Below, one piece after another: positions 23,601 to 31,769 of a stretch of 37,820 nt of DNA (position 1 is the first letter of the stretch; every line of letters starts with the position of its first letter). The DNA comes from Chlorobiota bacterium (GTDB lineage: Bacteria > Bacteroidota > Bacteroidia > Bacteroidales > VadinHA17). The position numbers were made by a program, and so were the translations under genes. The notes under the pieces are model-generated. The model was given only the letters and a program-made list of their open reading frames with translations. It ran no database searches and was not told where the DNA came from. Location: positions 1-37,820 of the forward strand of contig JAADHC010000069.1 of the NCBI GenBank assembly GCA_013152085.1, given 5' to 3'.

Positions 23601-24214
23601 TCGGCTGTAAAAAAGCATCCGAACCACGCCATATCCAGTGGAACCCGGTGACCGACTCGGTGGAGGTAGTAAACTACAGTGGAAAAGATACCAAAGAACT
23701 GGTTGCCGTAGCAGAAATCCTGAATATGGATGGTACTCAGCAATGGCAGCAGGAAGTTACACTGGACCTGCCCGAAGACCAGACGGTGAAATGTATGAAA
23801 CTTGTATTTGATACTACAAGGCTGTCTCCCGTACACTTCGTCAGATTACGTTTATCTCACCATGGGAAAGTCATCTCGGAAAATTTCTATCTCCATGGCA
23901 ATCAGGAGGATAATTTTACCGCCATCCGTACCCTGCCCAAAGCGGATATCCAGGCGGTAACTTCACATGTTCGTGATGGCGGAAAATGGTTACTTACCTG
24001 CCGGATTACCAGCAAAAGCGATGTGCCGGCATTGATGGTCCGTCTGAAAGTCGCAGGAGATGAAACCGGTGAAAGAATCCTGCCGGTACTGTATGGCGAC
24101 AACTATTTTGCCCTGATGCCGGGTGAAGAAAAAACCATCCATATAGAATTTAACCAGGCTGATACGCGTGGTGAAAAGCCGGTGGTAGTTGTGTCCGGAT
24201 TTAATGTGAAATAA
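20651..24214 (+). CDS. Surface GH2 family glycosidase with discoidin-like domains, lipoprotein
   Basis: A 1187-residue protein. A lipoprotein signal ends at the lipobox 'IILSCS' (Cys about 34). Residues of about 60-355 contain two F5/8-type C (discoidin-like) beta-sandwiches, the second ending 'GRYVRLLVEQDG...SEMEVYG'. Then come the GH2 sugar-binding fold (about 375-520, 'WYRNAFEVP', 'VYLNGTHVGRIEGAFT'), an Ig-like domain (about 570-690) and the catalytic barrel (about 700-950). The acid/base is E810 in 'YCGRNEGYPP' and the nucleophile is probably E869 in 'LHSEMGMPDI'. The closest specificities are exo-beta-D-glucosaminidase and beta-mannosidase/endo-mannosidase-like GH2; the sequence alone does not choose. 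Its operon partner fucI suggests a complex fucosylated glycan. It would act at the cell surface or in the periplasm. Confidence 0.88.
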   Translation: MDFIQSSFKNQNTNRHFGIIPVIFILSLIILSCSNEYNKPTGEYPGKPDEYAGPVLQIDHVYRNVALDRAAWHSSSFDYNLTAQLVTDGFVDTVLPRWLEAASAMENPLKKNEREWLTDHNPVTGIVSSGETGWVQLYFGGNPDLPEIDRIDLISMMPQDANEYKSWTVTIYGSEDGEDWNLLGRRHENRSPVDTVIFPWGNTFHPVVPFKDPVQYRYYKAEYTVPGMERWNMGEIELWHNGKRIEIAGSHTFTSAWMPAGTGEEWVYVDLGNTCDFDKVVLHWIRRAEKSTIQVSGDRETWTNAGVVPKSDSLSDELMLDTPVSGRYVRLLVEQDGTEPCILSEMEVYGKGGMLPVPKPVPAVRDNKLALTGGNWKLCRANAVAESGEVLSGPTFNDTRWLTATVPATVLVSYLNNGAIPDPNFGDNQLMVSESFFLSDFWYRNAFEVPASFSADHVWLNFDGINWKADVYLNGTHVGRIEGAFTRARFDVVKLLIPGETNVLAVKVEKNASPGGVKEQTYYSPDKNGGFLGADNPTFHASIGWDWIPTIRGRNSGIWNDVWLNLSGPVTVENPFVSADLPLPDTSYADIRIEVDLANHGREAVSGKLHVQFGDIPVEQDVTIDGDATEKVILSPETHPGLHLNQPRLWWPAGYGNPDLYPVDIKFVTSDGQVSDVKKFKTGVREMSYSVADGTLKIWVNGKRFTGRGGNWGFSESMLRYRGREYDIAVRYHKDMHFTMIRNWVGQTGDEEFYEACDKYGIMIWQDFWLANPWDGPDPDNNGMFLKNATDFVLKIRNHPSVGLYCGRNEGYPPEILEKGLRKIIAEDHPGLYYIPNSADDVVSGHGPYRAMPVKYYFTRRATRMLHSEMGMPDIVSMESLRKMMPDSALWPQGRMYGLHDFCSYGAQGAFSFREKLKKSYGPANSAEEWVSLAQFINYDGYRAMFEAQSKNRMGLLLWMSHPAWPSLVWQTYDYYFDPTAAYFGCKKASEPRHIQWNPVTDSVEVVNYSGKDTKELVAVAEILNMDGTQQWQQEVTLDLPEDQTVKCMKLVFDTTRLSPVHFVRLRLSHHGKVISENFYLHGNQEDNFTAIRTLPKADIQAVTSHVRDGGKWLLTCRITSKSDVPALMVRLKVAGDETGERILPVLYGDNYFALMPGEEKTIHIEFNQADTRGEKPVVVVSGFNVK

Positions 24215-24372
24215 ACAAGGTTTAGCGGAAGTAAGAAAAGTTGATTTGTGTTTTCCCCGGTGCAGTTTACGTTTGATAAGCATGTCCGTGGGCGAAAAAA
24301 GCAATACTAAATTTCCCTGATAAAACGGCGATTTAAACCGTGTAATATTAGGTTTTTTGAAAATAGTAAATT

Positions 24373-24380
24373 AAATTTGT
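24373..24380 (+). promoter_or_regulatory. -7 promoter box for cheD
   Basis: TAAATTTG matches TAnnTTTG exactly and lies 49 bases before the cheD ATG. The nearest upstream TTTG (24356-24359) is only 13 bases away, so the -33 element is unclear. Confidence 0.45.
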
Positions 24381-24429
24381 TAAAACCATGGTGTCAATGG
24401 AAACAGGTATATAAATACTTTGAATTTAT

Positions 24430-24966
24430 ATGATAGATAAAGAAAAGATAAAGAGAACTATTGATGTATATACGGGTGAAGTAAAGGGAGGTGGAAAGGG
24501 AACAATATTGAAATCAAATGCTATAGGTTCGTGTGTGGTAATTACAGTTTATGATCCTATACAAAAAGTTGGTGCTCTGGCGCATGTTATGGTACCGGGA
24601 GCCGCACCAAAAGGAAAAATCTTACAGCGCTTGAGATATGCGTCGAATGCCGTAAAGGAAATGATAGACCGGATGACTCAACTGGGGGCAAATACAGACC
24701 GTATGGAATCGTGTCTGATCGGCGGGGGAAACGTACTCAAAAGAGAGGGTGATACGATCGGTATGGAAAACCTTGCTTCTGTTGAAAAGCTTCTCAGGGA
24801 AAAAGGAATAAAAATCAGGAAAAGATCTATCGGTGGAATGGAGAGACGAACTGTTATGTTCGATATTGAAAAAGGAGTGGTTTATTATACAGTCGGGGAT
24901 TCGGTGGAAATGTTGCTGTGGGGAAATGATGAAAAACGAAATATTGAAAAAAGGAATGTGAAATAG
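24430..24966 (+). CDS. cheD: CheD-type protein-glutamine deamidase
   Basis: A 178-residue cytosolic protein. The CheD core is clear: 'SNAIGSCVVITVYDPIQKVGALAHVMVPG' contains the catalytic Cys (S-C-V) and His (A-H-V-M-V-P), and 'CLIGGGNVL' and 'RSIGGMERRTVMFDIEKG' match the later strands. CheD deamidates specific glutamines in chemoreceptor coiled coils and in some species binds CheC. No MCP, CheA, CheB, CheR or CheC is present here. The next gene is a giant hybrid histidine kinase, 470 bp downstream in the same direction. The C-terminal tail ('NDEKRNIEKRNVK') is charged and beyond the usual core. Confidence 0.85.
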   Translation: MIDKEKIKRTIDVYTGEVKGGGKGTILKSNAIGSCVVITVYDPIQKVGALAHVMVPGAAPKGKILQRLRYASNAVKEMIDRMTQLGANTDRMESCLIGGGNVLKREGDTIGMENLASVEKLLREKGIKIRKRSIGGMERRTVMFDIEKGVVYYTVGDSVEMLLWGNDEKRNIEKRNVK

Positions 24967-25300
24967 TCTATTGTGCCCTTTGCGAAGATCATAGCGGCCC
25001 TTGCCTGATCCACCTGGACAGGCCGGTTATAAATCCTGACCGTAAAGTACGTAAGGAACAACTGTGCAATACCGAAAAATGAAGTTAAAAGATGCGAGCG
25101 AAATTCCGTAACATTCATTCATTTATACATTTTATATCTTTTTCTTTTTCAGAATCTCCGGTATTATGTAACATTCCTGACCTGTCAAAATCGCAGAATA
25201 TATGGCATTATGACATCCCGGGAGAGGGAGTCATGGTGGTTTGCGGCTACCATTGTGGGCAGGTATAAAAATTGTGATCAATCCGCCAAACAATAAAAAT
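24967..25300. other. Intergenic region between cheD and the kinase
   Basis: No complete gene is seen. On the minus strand, 25085 to 24967 reads 'SFFGIAQLFLTYFTVRIYN' and 'PVQVDQARAAMIFAKGTIDY', which looks more protein-like than random, but I cannot assign a family and the frame continues antisense into cheD; it may be a gene fragment. The remainder is AT-rich without recognised elements. Confidence 0.3.
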
Positions 25301-25436
25301 ATGAAAGATTTGTTATATAATTATTTATTTTTTCTGTCTTCTGCTATTTATCCTGGCAACAGGTCAAAAAAGCCAGGCTGACCCCGGTTTGCAAAAGAAA
25401 AAAGATAGCGGAAGCGATGTCGGGAAGGAGGAGTAA
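25301..25436 (+). pseudogene. Short secreted-peptide ORF with apparent +1 frameshift, upstream of the kinase
   Basis: Reading from 25305 gives 'KICYIIIYFFCLLLFILATG' followed by a hydrophilic tail 'QKSQADPGLQKKKDSG...GKEE' and TAA at 25434-25436, directly abutting the kinase ATG at 25437. This is a convincing signal peptide, but the nearest ATG (25301) is out of frame by one base: deleting one A of the AAA at 25304-25306 would join ATG to this frame. As written, ATG 25301 encodes only 26 residues. Either a small gene has just been frameshifted, or a base is miscalled, or a non-ATG start is used. A purine-rich GGAAGGAGG lies near its end and may serve the kinase. Confidence 0.4.
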
Positions 25437-28400
25437 ATGACAATGAAAGAAAATGAAAAGGAGAAGGAGCAATACCTGATAGAAATTGCAAAATTGCGTG
25501 CAAAGATTTCCGAACTTGAAAAAGTTGAAAAAGACCGTGATGCTGCGTATCAAAAGCTTCGGGCTGTCAACCGGCAACTGGATGCTTCCAACCAACAACT
25601 CAGGGCAATAGAACAGCAACTAAGAGCTACGAATCAGCAACTGGATGCTTCCAACCAACAACTCAGGGCAGTAGAACAGCAACTGAGAGCCACGAATCAG
25701 CAACTGGATGCTTCCAACCAGCAGCTCAGGGCAAAAGAGCATCAACTGATAGCTACCATCCGGGAACTCAGAGTATGGTTAAAGGAACTTAACTGTCTGT
25801 ACCGGTTTTCCGGGATGGTGGAGGAAGAGGGCGATGATTTACATGCAATTTGTACCAGACTCACAGACCTGCTAAAGATATCCTGGCAGTATCCCGAGAT
25901 TACTGAAGTAAGGATAAATATGCCTGGAAAGAAATATGAAACGGATCATTTCAGGGAAACAAAATGGAGGCTGTCGGCGCCGGTGGTCATAAAGGGTCAG
26001 GAAAAGGGTAGCGTAGAGATCGTCTATACCGAAGAAAAACCGCAGGAAGATGAAGGGCCTTTTCTGAAAGAGGAAAGGAAGCTAATAAACACAGTAGCTG
26101 AAAGACTGGGAAAAATCATTAAGAGGATCCAGACGGAGAAAGCGTTGCAGGAAAGTGAGCAGGAAATCCGCAAAAAAGAGGCTCAGTTAAAACATATCGT
26201 TGACAGTGATACCGACGCAATGGTCATAATCGACGAAAAAGGTACTATTGTCTTTGCAAATCCGGCGGCAGAGGCACTTTGGGAAAGAAAAAAATCCGAA
26301 CTCATTGGTTTTCCTTTCGAATATTCTCCGGAGAAGGAAAAACAGGAGATAGATATTTTAAGAAAAAACGGAGAACCGGTTATTGGAGAAATGTATTGTG
26401 TCCCGATCACATGGGAAAACAAACAGGCATATCTGGCCTCTGTCAGAGATATCACCGAGCGTAAGGAAGCAGAGAAGAAAATCAAGAGGAATCTGGAATT
26501 TCAGGAGTTGATAACAGAAATTTCATCGGGCTTTGTTGGAATATATAATCTGAATGATACCATCAATAAACTGCTTGAAAGAACCGGTATGTTTTGTGGT
26601 GCAAGCCGTTCCTATCTCTTCCTTCTCAAAGATGATAATATGATGTTGGAGAATACCCATGAGTGGTGTGCTCCGGGGGTTCCCCCTCAGATTGAGGATC
26701 TGAAGAATCTTCCCGTGGAAAGTATCCCCTGGTGGATGAGTAAACTCAATAATAATGAACCTGTACATGTGCCGGATGTTGCCGCCTTACCCAAAGAAGC
26801 TAAAGTGGATAAAGAAATTCTCGAAATCAAGAATATTAAATCGGTTATTGTTTTTCCTTTGAATATCGAAAATAAGCTTATCGGGTTTATCGGTTTTGAT
26901 AATGTGGAGGAAACGTATACCTGGACAGATGAAGCAAACCAGGTTTTGCAGATAACTTCTGATATTCTGAGTAATGCATTAAAAAGTAAAAAAGCCGATG
27001 AAGAGATCCGTACGCTTAACAGGGAACTGGAGGAACGTGTCCGGGAGCGTACTGCAGAATTGCAACAAAGTGAAGCAAAACACAAGGAAGCTCAGCGCAT
27101 TGCTCACATTGGCCACTGGGAACTGGATCTGACCGCAAATAAACTCTATTGGTCAGATGAAGTTTACAGAATATTCAATATTCAGCCGGAGCAGTTTAAT
27201 GGAACCTATGAAGCGTTTCTGGATCTGGTGCATCCGGATGACCGTGATATGGTTGATAAAGCTTTCACTTCTTCCGTGAAAAACCATACCCCGTATGATT
27301 TAACCTACCGGTTAAAGCTAAATGACGGGCAGATCAAATATGTCCATGTACTTGGTGAAACCTTTTATAATGATGCCGGTCAACCGGTCAGGGCAATCGG
27401 CACAGGCCAGGATATTACCGAAATAATAAGAAAAGAACAGGAAATCATCCGGTACAACAAAGAGTTAGCCCTGTTTAAGGAGTTGAATGATGTGATTTTA
27501 TCGCAAACAGAGAAAGATAAGATCACGGATCATGTTTTGCGCATTTTTAGGGAAATGTGCAGCGCGGAAAATATTATGCTTTTCAAATATAATGATAATA
27601 CAAAAGATTTACACCCTGTAGCCATAAAATTTGATAACACTTTTTTTGATCATCTTCAAAAACTTATGGGAGAAAATATCATCAGGTATACGCCTGATAT
27701 TTCGAAAAACAATGCGTATTCAAAATGTCTGAAGGAAGGAAGAAGCTTTGTGACGGAGGGAACGGATAACATCGTTGAATTACTTAAAAACTGGACTTTC
27801 CCCGATTCTGTGCATAAATTTATCAAACCGGGACTTAGGTTCAGGAGTATTAATAGCATAGGTACCGTCCCTCTTGTTACCGGCTCAACAACCTGGGGAT
27901 TAATCACATTTGTAACCAAAGAAGCGGTTACGGACAAATATCTGGATAGACTGGACCGTTTTGCCAGGCAGGCCAGCCTGGCCCTGGTTAAAATTGAAAA
28001 CGAGAAAAAACTGGAGATCAGCGAATCGCGCTATCGTTCCCTGATTGCAAATATCCCTGATGTTACCTGGTCTGTTGACGAGGAGGATCAGATAATCTTT
28101 GTCAGCCCGAATGTGGAGAAAATCCTGGGATATACACCCGGGGTATTTTACAAAAGTGGTTTAAATTTCTTTTCCCGACAAATACATCCTGATGACATCG
28201 ATCAGATTAGAAGAGGTTTTAAGAAATTGTTTACAACGGGCATGCCTGTCAAGATTGAAGGTAGATTCAGAAAAGCAGATGGTAAATGGATTTGGGTACT
28301 GGTGAGATCAACAGGTATTTATACGAAGGATGGGAAAAAATATGCTGATGGCATTATATCAGACGTCACCGGGCGCAAGAAAGCGGAAGAAACAATACGT

Positions 28401-30290
28401 GAAGAAAGAGACTTATTCCAAACATTTATTAATGCATTGCCGGACAGTATATTCTTCAAAGACGATCAGCACCGTTTTGTACGCGTAAACAAGGCAAAAG
28501 CCCGGGAACAGAATATCGTCCCCGGGCAGATGATAGGTAAAACCGATTTTGATTTTTTCCCTCCGGAAATAGCCCGGAAATCCTATGATGATGATGAATA
28601 TGTTTTAAAATCCGGAGAACCTATTATATCCAGAAATGAAAAAATTAAATATGCAGACGGATCGATCCATTGGGTCTCTGTGACCAAACTTCCGCGAAGG
28701 AACGCTGAAGGCAAAATTATTGGTACGATGGGTATTGCCCGTGACATTACCGGGAGCAAGATAGCAGAGGAAGAAATCCGCAAGTTAAACCAGGCTGTTG
28801 AGCAAAGCCCTGCTTCAATAGTTATAACCGATACGGAAGGAAATATTGAATATGTTAATCCCAGATTCACGCAGGTTACAGGTTACACATTTGAAGAGGC
28901 TTTAGGGAAAAATCCGCGTATTCTGCAATCAGGTGAAACTTCGCAGGAGGTATATAAAGAAATGTGGGATACTATTTCAGCGGGAGAAACCTGGCACGGG
29001 GAATTACTCAATAAGAAGAAGAACGGTGAACTTTTTTGGGAATCAGCTTTAATATCTCCGATAAATAACCCTGACGGTGAAATAGATAAATACCTCGCTG
29101 TCAAAGAGGATATTACGGAAAGGAAAAAAATGATTCTCGATTTAATTGAAGCAAAAGAAAAAGCCGAAGAGAGTGACCGGCTGAAATCAGCCTTCCTTAC
29201 CAATATAAGCCACGAAATACGAACACCCATGAATGGTATCCTCGGATTTACCAATCTGCTTGAAGATCCTGAGCTTACGGAGAACGAACGTAAGGAGTTT
29301 ATCGAGATTATTAAAATCAGCGGTGATCGAATGCTTGATACGGTAAACAATTTAATAAGTGTTTCTAAAATAGAAACCGGACAGGAAAAACTCTATATTT
29401 CAGAAATAAATGTGAATGAACAGATCGAAGAACTTTACCGCTTTTTTGAACAGGCAGCTAAAAAGAAAGGGATTAAGTTGTCTTTTGAAAATGCTTTACC
29501 GGCTCAGAGGGTAAGAATTAAAACCGACAAAACAAAGTTTGTTTCAGTCCTTACCAACCTGGTGAATAATGCCATAAAGTATACCGACAAGGGTTCCGTT
29601 GCGTTTGGCTACAGGAGAAAAGATGAATGCCTGGAATTTTTTGTGAAAGATACCGGTATTGGCATTCCTGAAAGCAGGCAAAAAGCCGTTTTCGAGCGAT
29701 TTGTTCAATCTGATATGGCACTTTCAAGTGCTTATGAGGGCTCCGGTTTAGGACTATCCATTGCCAAATCCTATGTCGAGATGCTGGGGGGTAAAATATG
29801 GCTTGAATCGGTTGAAGGCGAAGGTTCCCGGTTTTATTTTACCCTGCCTTATAATACCGCTGATAAAGAAATAACATCAAACAAAGATACAGCACCCGGT
29901 GAAAAACCGGAAAGCCGGCTCAGGGATTTAAAAATCCTGGTTGCCGAAGATGATGAGACCTCCAGGATTTATCTGAAAAGAATATTACAGGATTTCAGCA
30001 GTGATATCATCTATGCAAAAACGGGAATTGAAGCTGTTGAGCTATGCAGAAGTCATCCGGATATTGATCTTGTGCTGATGGATATCAAAATGCCAAAATT
30101 AGATGGTTATGAAGCTTCGCGGAAAATCCGGGAATTTAACAAAGAGATTGTTATTCTCGCCCAAACCGCCTTCGCCATGGCGGGCGATAAGGAAAAATCG
30201 ATAGAGGCAGGTTGTGATGATTATATCGCCAAACCGGTGCAGAAGGATGATCTGATTGAAATGATCTCCAAATTCCAAATCAGTAAGTGA
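25437..30290 (+). CDS. Cytosolic multi-PAS/GAF hybrid histidine kinase
   Basis: A 1617-residue sensor kinase without membrane segments or signal peptide. In order: a Gln-rich coiled coil (about 20-115, made of 21-residue repeats); a kinase-associated sensor segment (about 120-235, 'LNCLYRFSGMVEEEGDDL' to 'GPFLKEERKLINTVAERLG'); PAS (about 243-350); GAF (about 355-525); coiled coil and PAS (about 550-665); GAF (about 675-855); three PAS domains (about 860-990, 990-1115, 1118-1240); HisKA with phospho-acceptor H1259 in 'SHEIRTPMNG'; HATPase_c (about 1350-1475, 'NNAIKYTDKG', 'DTGIGIP', 'GSGLGLSIAKSYV'); and a receiver with D1549 in 'VLMDIKMPKLDG'. No DNA-binding output is fused, so phosphate must pass to another protein. 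The next gene is convergent. CheD is the nearest upstream gene on the same strand. Confidence 0.93.
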   Translation: MTMKENEKEKEQYLIEIAKLRAKISELEKVEKDRDAAYQKLRAVNRQLDASNQQLRAIEQQLRATNQQLDASNQQLRAVEQQLRATNQQLDASNQQLRAKEHQLIATIRELRVWLKELNCLYRFSGMVEEEGDDLHAICTRLTDLLKISWQYPEITEVRINMPGKKYETDHFRETKWRLSAPVVIKGQEKGSVEIVYTEEKPQEDEGPFLKEERKLINTVAERLGKIIKRIQTEKALQESEQEIRKKEAQLKHIVDSDTDAMVIIDEKGTIVFANPAAEALWERKKSELIGFPFEYSPEKEKQEIDILRKNGEPVIGEMYCVPITWENKQAYLASVRDITERKEAEKKIKRNLEFQELITEISSGFVGIYNLNDTINKLLERTGMFCGASRSYLFLLKDDNMMLENTHEWCAPGVPPQIEDLKNLPVESIPWWMSKLNNNEPVHVPDVAALPKEAKVDKEILEIKNIKSVIVFPLNIENKLIGFIGFDNVEETYTWTDEANQVLQITSDILSNALKSKKADEEIRTLNRELEERVRERTAELQQSEAKHKEAQRIAHIGHWELDLTANKLYWSDEVYRIFNIQPEQFNGTYEAFLDLVHPDDRDMVDKAFTSSVKNHTPYDLTYRLKLNDGQIKYVHVLGETFYNDAGQPVRAIGTGQDITEIIRKEQEIIRYNKELALFKELNDVILSQTEKDKITDHVLRIFREMCSAENIMLFKYNDNTKDLHPVAIKFDNTFFDHLQKLMGENIIRYTPDISKNNAYSKCLKEGRSFVTEGTDNIVELLKNWTFPDSVHKFIKPGLRFRSINSIGTVPLVTGSTTWGLITFVTKEAVTDKYLDRLDRFARQASLALVKIENEKKLEISESRYRSLIANIPDVTWSVDEEDQIIFVSPNVEKILGYTPGVFYKSGLNFFSRQIHPDDIDQIRRGFKKLFTTGMPVKIEGRFRKADGKWIWVLVRSTGIYTKDGKKYADGIISDVTGRKKAEETIREERDLFQTFINALPDSIFFKDDQHRFVRVNKAKAREQNIVPGQMIGKTDFDFFPPEIARKSYDDDEYVLKSGEPIISRNEKIKYADGSIHWVSVTKLPRRNAEGKIIGTMGIARDITGSKIAEEEIRKLNQAVEQSPASIVITDTEGNIEYVNPRFTQVTGYTFEEALGKNPRILQSGETSQEVYKEMWDTISAGETWHGELLNKKKNGELFWESALISPINNPDGEIDKYLAVKEDITERKKMILDLIEAKEKAEESDRLKSAFLTNISHEIRTPMNGILGFTNLLEDPELTENERKEFIEIIKISGDRMLDTVNNLISVSKIETGQEKLYISEINVNEQIEELYRFFEQAAKKKGIKLSFENALPAQRVRIKTDKTKFVSVLTNLVNNAIKYTDKGSVAFGYRRKDECLEFFVKDTGIGIPESRQKAVFERFVQSDMALSSAYEGSGLGLSIAKSYVEMLGGKIWLESVEGEGSRFYFTLPYNTADKEITSNKDTAPGEKPESRLRDLKILVAEDDETSRIYLKRILQDFSSDIIYAKTGIEAVELCRSHPDIDLVLMDIKMPKLDGYEASRKIREFNKEIVILAQTAFAMAGDKEKSIEAGCDDYIAKPVQKDDLIEMISKFQISK
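25575..25763 (+). repeat. 63-bp tandem repeat, three units, encoding a QQ coiled coil
   Basis: Units start at 25575, 25638 and 25701, each with CAACTGGATGCTTCCAACCA. Units 1 and 2 are almost identical; unit 3 diverges in its last third. Each encodes three heptads of the form QQLxAxx (QLDASNQ-QLRAxEQ-QLRATNQ), so unit gain or loss would keep frame and heptad phase. Confidence 0.9.
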
Positions 30291-30383
30291 CCGACGTTAT
30301 CTAGGCATTGTCAACGATAAACCATGAACCAAGAATGCCGAAAAACTGCAAATATGAGATTTGCTTAGTTTTTCGAGCATCCA

Positions 30384-30420
30384 CGAAAAACAACGAAAAT
30401 CGAAGATTTTCTGTTTTTCG
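30384..30420. terminator. Bidirectional terminator between the kinase and esterase genes
   Basis: CGAAAAACA (30384-30392) pairs with TGTTTTTCG (30412-30420), and GAAAATC (30395-30401) pairs with GATTTTC (30405-30411), around a GAA loop. The A-rich and T-rich arms suit termination in both directions between two convergent genes. Confidence 0.75.
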
Positions 30421-30462
30421 GGACCAGGAACCATAAACCAGGAACTATTTCATCCTTCCTTC

Positions 30463-31350
30463 TTACCTGTGAAATCCCTGTCCGATAAACCCGAGTCCCG
30501 TCCGGAGGCTGCTGCGCCAGTAAGCCCATTCATGTTTTCCGTTGCGCACCCTGTATTCGTGGTTGATACCAAGATCGCGCATTTTAACATGGAGGGCTGA
30601 ATTTCCTTTATACAAAAAGTCATCATCCCCGCAGTCAATATACCAGCGCACCTTATTGATATCTTCTTTTGGAATTTCGTCCAGGATATGGAGCGGGTTG
30701 AATTTTTTCCAGGTGTCGTTCAGTCGTACTTTATCCTTTAATCCGGTTCCGATTAAAAATCCAAAGACATTTTCATACGAGTCATCACGCATGGCAGTAA
30801 TTTCCTCATCAGTGTATATCCCGGCGCTCATGGCAACGCAGGTGGCAAAGAGGCCGGTATTGCGCATGGCCAGGTGAAGGGCGCCGAACCCTCCCATTGA
30901 AAGACCGGCAATAGCACGAAACTCCCTTTTGACCCGTATGCGGTAATTGGATTCTATGTAAGGGATGAATTCTTTGATGAACATATCTGCCCACGGAGTT
31001 TTTTCCTGGTAATCATTCATATACCATGTAACGCCTCCGTCTGGCATCACGATGATCATCGGCGGAGCGTCACCGTTGCTGATCTCCTCATCTGCAATGC
31101 GCGGCGCTTCACCGAATTGTATCCAGCCCGTTTCATCATCTGTGTACCCGTGTAACAGGTACAGGACGGGATAACTGCGGTTGTCGGTTTCATAGCCCGG
31201 GGGGAGGTAAATGGCAAACTTTACCGGCGCTTTCATGAGCTTACTGTTCATGGTCAAACCTTCAACGACTTTTCCATGCCGGACAGCCTGTGCATTCAGC
31301 GGCAATGTGATGATGACTAACAGTACAATTGGAATGAATATTTTTTTCAT
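30463..31350 (-). CDS. Secreted CE1-like alpha/beta-hydrolase esterase
   Basis: A 295-residue protein with a signal peptide ('MKKIFIPIVLLVIITLPLNAQA'). 'FAIYLPPGYETDNRSYPVLYLLHGY' is the esterase D/CE1 opening. The triad can be placed: nucleophile S151 in 'AGLSMGGFGA', an acidic residue at about D242-D244 in 'DCGDDDFLY' and H273 in 'GKHEW'. The family includes feruloyl and acetyl-xylan esterases, S-formylglutathione hydrolase and mycolyltransferase-like proteins; the signal peptide favours a polysaccharide-decorating ester as substrate. It stands alone, convergent with the kinase gene. No carbohydrate-binding module is present. Confidence 0.85.
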   Translation of the reverse strand: MKKIFIPIVLLVIITLPLNAQAVRHGKVVEGLTMNSKLMKAPVKFAIYLPPGYETDNRSYPVLYLLHGYTDDETGWIQFGEAPRIADEEISNGDAPPMIIVMPDGGVTWYMNDYQEKTPWADMFIKEFIPYIESNYRIRVKREFRAIAGLSMGGFGALHLAMRNTGLFATCVAMSAGIYTDEEITAMRDDSYENVFGFLIGTGLKDKVRLNDTWKKFNPLHILDEIPKEDINKVRWYIDCGDDDFLYKGNSALHVKMRDLGINHEYRVRNGKHEWAYWRSSLRTGLGFIGQGFHR

Positions 31351-31497
31351 GATTGTAAGATTTATAAGTTAAACAAAACGATTTATCAATGTAATTCCGA
31401 CTTTAAAGGTATATAACAATTCTGAAACAGTATCCGTACTGCAAATCCGGGATATAAAATGAAAAGGATCCATACGTATATTTCATCATTCGCTAAA

Positions 31498-31514
31498 ATT
31501 CGTGAATTTGCGGC
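31498..31514. repeat. Diverged, inverted half copy of the dyad repeat
   Basis: ATTCGTGAATTTGCGGC is the complement of GCCGCAAATTCACGAAT, two mismatches from the 17-bp arm seen at 1543, 2422 and 2710. Confidence 0.5.
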
Positions 31515-31718
31515 TTCAATTCAGTCTTCTCACGTCTCACATTCTGACAATGTCATGTTCCTGGCAGTGCCGGGAATAAACAATGCATTTGATCATACAG
31601 GCCTTTTCTATTTATAAAATATATAATATAATACATAATTAAATTGACGATCCATTGATATTTTCTTTTAATATCTGAAAATCACTGATCTTTTTCAGAC
31701 GATTTCATTTTTTTCCGT

Positions 31719-31726
31719 TATACTTG
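31719..31726 (+). promoter_or_regulatory. -7-like promoter box for the second DUF5916 gene
   Basis: TATACTTG differs from TAnnTTTG at one base and lies 43 bases before the start codon. No TTG is seen at -33. Confidence 0.35.
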
Positions 31727-31769
31727 CAACGATTGAACATTATTATGAATCTTTCAATCCTGAATTTTT

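Larger units (their letters stand above)
31351..31769. other. Divergent intergenic region
   Basis: A 419-bp gap between the esterase and the second DUF5916 gene. I see no gene. It contains an inverted half copy of the GCCACGAATTCACGAAT repeat (31498-31514), a strongly AT-rich stretch at 31610-31680 and a -7-like box at 31719-31726. Confidence 0.5.

Noticed and set aside
25575-25763. The tandem repeat as a CRISPR-like array
   Set aside because: Units are contiguous without spacers and encode in-frame coiled-coil heptads of the kinase.
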